This document shows, piece by piece, positions 61,422-64,000 of a stretch of DNA of 64,000 nucleotides. Source of the DNA: Leptidea sinapis (taxonomy: Eukaryota; Arthropoda; Insecta; Lepidoptera; Pieridae); contig NC_066273.1 in assembly GCF_905404315.1 (NCBI RefSeq), forward strand, positions 2,852,001-2,916,000, written 5' to 3'. Both the position numbers and the translations under genes were made by a program. Every line of letters starts with the position of its first letter. The first letter of the stretch is position 1. The notes below the pieces were generated by a model, which was given only the letters and a program-made list of their open reading frames with translations, did not search any database and was not told where the DNA came from.

Positions 61422-64000
61422 AAGAAGTGGCGTACATCATGAAAACTTATTAATAATTGTTGTACGTAACAAAACTAAGAAAAAACCAAAAATCAAGTAA
61501 GCCTAAAAAAGTGTGAGAAAAAAGATATATCCACAAGTAAAATATAACCTAAAATTATTAAACAATACTTTGTATCTTATGTCTATCTATGCCTAATTAC
61601 TGTCTGCTAAAAGATAATATATATAATATGTGGATGGTAGGATGGCAGAAGAATAGGTGGCCAGCAGTAGGATATTAAAGGTTATTATTAAAAAATGCTA
61701 ATAATTGTGGATTCACATTTCATTTTTTTTTTTCAAGCTGGTATTGATACTGTTAAAGAAGTTACCTACTCATTTTAATATCAAAAAACGATAATAATCT
61801 TATTGAATTCTATTGTAAATTACTACTGATTTGAGTAGGTACCAATAGGTAGATGGTGCCAGAAGTCGGAAAATCCAAACAAATAATGACAAGAGCTGTC
61901 ATGACAAAAAAATGTAGATGTCAATAATTGTGCAAAATGTTCCGTTAGAGCAAGATGACTTATTTATTAATAAATTTTAATAATTTCTTTATGCTTATCT
62001 TTATAATTAATATAAATTTGTACTTGTACGATCCTTACTTAAATTTAAATTATGTGGGTCCATCGCCATCGTCTTTTAAATTAATTTACATATTTTAACA
62101 TTGGCAACGATGCCATCAGCTGCACCAAAACATTTGATCAAACAAGAATATTGTGTAAAAACAATAATTGTCAATCTACGCGATTTCTATAATTACCATT
62201 CTAAATATTTTCAACGTTGACTATCCAAATACTTCATTGATTCATATTTTCGTGCATTATTAGGGATTTTTTTTAATATGGTATCAATTCGTGCAGTTGA
62301 TATGCAGCGAAATTTAGCAGAATACGTCGACTAGCACTGCACGACTCAAATGAGAATCGTAGCAATTGCACTTATCTAATTGCCTGACATAACGGCGCAC
62401 GAACTAATATGTTTTTTTTTTTATGATCAAATATGTCAAAATTTGTGACAGCTGCTTCGATTGTCTTTTTTTTATCGGCACTACGCATTGTGCGCATTCA
62501 GCCAACGTCGATTGTTATTGTCCGAGTACAGCACAGTAATTATAGTTTGTCATCACATCGTTGAAGTCATGACATTAAAATTATCTTTTTACACATTTAA
62601 TAGGATATAGGAATGTTAATGACTTGGGAGCTGGAATGCATTTATCACATAAATGTTATTTATTTTATTTTCCTTAGCTAGTATTTTGACAGAGGTTGTG
62701 GTTATTATACTCAAGGGTTTTATTAGTTCAGATTTGTTGCGCTGTTTCTGTAACTGCTGATCAGTGTATGGCCATCTTTTTGAAACGTCTTGCTGATGCA
62801 GTAGTACCTATATTTTGAAAGAGAATGGATTGTATTTTTTTAAGCGAGAAAATTATTTCAGCGAGATGAAGTAAGTATACAGCCTTGGATGAAGATCAAC
62901 GGTATTAACAAATAATAAATAATATGTGAATATGGTGATGAGGGTTACCCTGTTACCCGCGACATGGAATTTTTATCAACTATTTAGTTATTATTTTTTG
63001 TACATTAGTAATTTGTGCGGGTATTGTTCATTCCATCCAGGTCATTGTTTATTTCACAGCACTAACTCTGATATAATATTTGGTGATGTACATTATGGTG
63101 GCCCATTCATCATAATATTTAATGTAGTGTCGTGCCACCATCTGGTTTAGACCTTAGAATTAACACTATGGTGTCTGTCAGATTTACAATAATTATTCGA
63201 GAGAGAACTTAGAATTATTTTAATAAATAATATTTAAAATTTACATAATATATTGAGGTATACATGAACAATATGTCTTTCGAAAATAACATTTAATATC
63301 TTATAGGTATATTTTGTGGGTATTTGTAAATAGTATAAATAGGTAGAAGATTAATTTATTTTATGACACTTTCTGTAAAAACGCTACATATTGCTTTGCT
63401 TACGATCAATAGATACAGAATAAAAAAACAATTCAGTGTCCGTCTCAGATAAATAACATCATATAGGTACAATAACGATACATATTATGTGCTATTTTTC
63501 CATGTCGTCGTTTTTTGTTAGAAATGTAAAGTATTTAACCGGACTACACATGTAGTAAGACAACATGTGAAGGACCGCGGAGTGATTGTTTATGAATAAA
63601 ATCTGTAGGTAGGTACTCTCTTTATATTTTTATTTATTTATTGAATCCACATTGTAAGTAATCAACCAAAATAATATCTTATAATATTCTGATGCAAAAA
63701 TGTGTAACAATATTTATTTTTGTAAACTAATTCTAAGTCAATTAATATTTTTATAAATGGGATGGTAAAGGCTATATATATCAAGGTATTACAATAAAAT
63801 TATTATTACAATGTTTCTTGTTTTTCTTACTCCCTTTTCTTCTATTAAAAATGCGCGGGAAATCTCATCTCTCAAAATCAATCATATCGTGTAATCATTG
63901 TTGTTATAATTATTGTTTCGTGTAATATCAACCACTAAAATAACAATTTTTTGTCGACTAGAATAATTATTTGTTGGATTAACATTTATACAAAAACAGG
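61422..64000. other. Right-hand intergenic stretch without recognisable genes
   Basis: AT-rich. Near 61630-61690 GTGGCCAGCAGTAGGATATT resembles the very end of RTE-type LINEs. Otherwise only short accidental frames; nothing on either strand resembles a known family. Confidence 0.45.

Noticed and set aside
62926..63150. 74-codon plus frame near the right end
   Set aside because: Cys/His/Phe mix without domain, no splice partners, AT-rich context.
1..64000. A defence island, CRISPR array, operon or other prokaryotic system
   Set aside because: Genes are intron-split and of animal type; direct repeats with uniform spacers are absent. The repeats present are transposable elements.

Overview
This window is eukaryotic nuclear DNA, AT-rich and intron-rich, almost certainly from a lepidopteran insect. 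Evidence: two conserved animal transporter genes split into short exons with GT-AG introns, a Jockey-like LINE whose C-terminal reading frame is typical of moth and butterfly genomes, a 13-copy SINE-like repeat, tRNA-derived SINEs and many MITEs. I see no bacterial operon, CRISPR array, phage or defence system.

Layout. (1) 0.7-19.6 kb, minus strand: the 5' part of an SLC17/sialin-like major-facilitator transporter. Seven coding exons (317 codons) splice in frame from ATG 19626 to 689; the C-terminal exons lie off the left edge. (2) 19.6-31.1 kb: intergenic. It holds a damaged near-complete Jockey-like LINE (20.55-23.63 kb, minus) and a 5'-truncated LINE (24.59-26.96 kb, plus) with an intact reverse transcriptase-RNase H frame and 16-bp flanking repeats. 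(3) 31.1-59.0 kb, plus strand: a complete SLC25A16-like (Graves disease carrier protein homolog) mitochondrial carrier gene. Six exons give 317 codons plus stop, three P-x-D-x-x-[RK] signatures and all-canonical splice sites. (4) 59-64 kb: 3' flank with MITEs, SINE pieces and one unexplained exon-like frame.

The two genes diverge across about 11.5 kb; nothing links them functionally beyond both being membrane transporters. Nearly everything else is mobile DNA: the SINE-like family (13 copies or pieces), Jockey-like LINE 3' ends (7), two related LINE 3'-end subfamilies, other LINE tails, tRNA-SINEs, at least ten MITE or foldback families, and several unclassified dispersed repeats.

The most unusual signals are structural. 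Several short perfect palindromes with 4-5 nt loops look like scars of fold-back template switching, including a pair exactly where a LINE lost its catalytic RT segment. Two large foldback elements sit in introns. The SINE-like repeat and the Jockey-like LINE share a homologous 3' tail. No new multi-gene system is evident.
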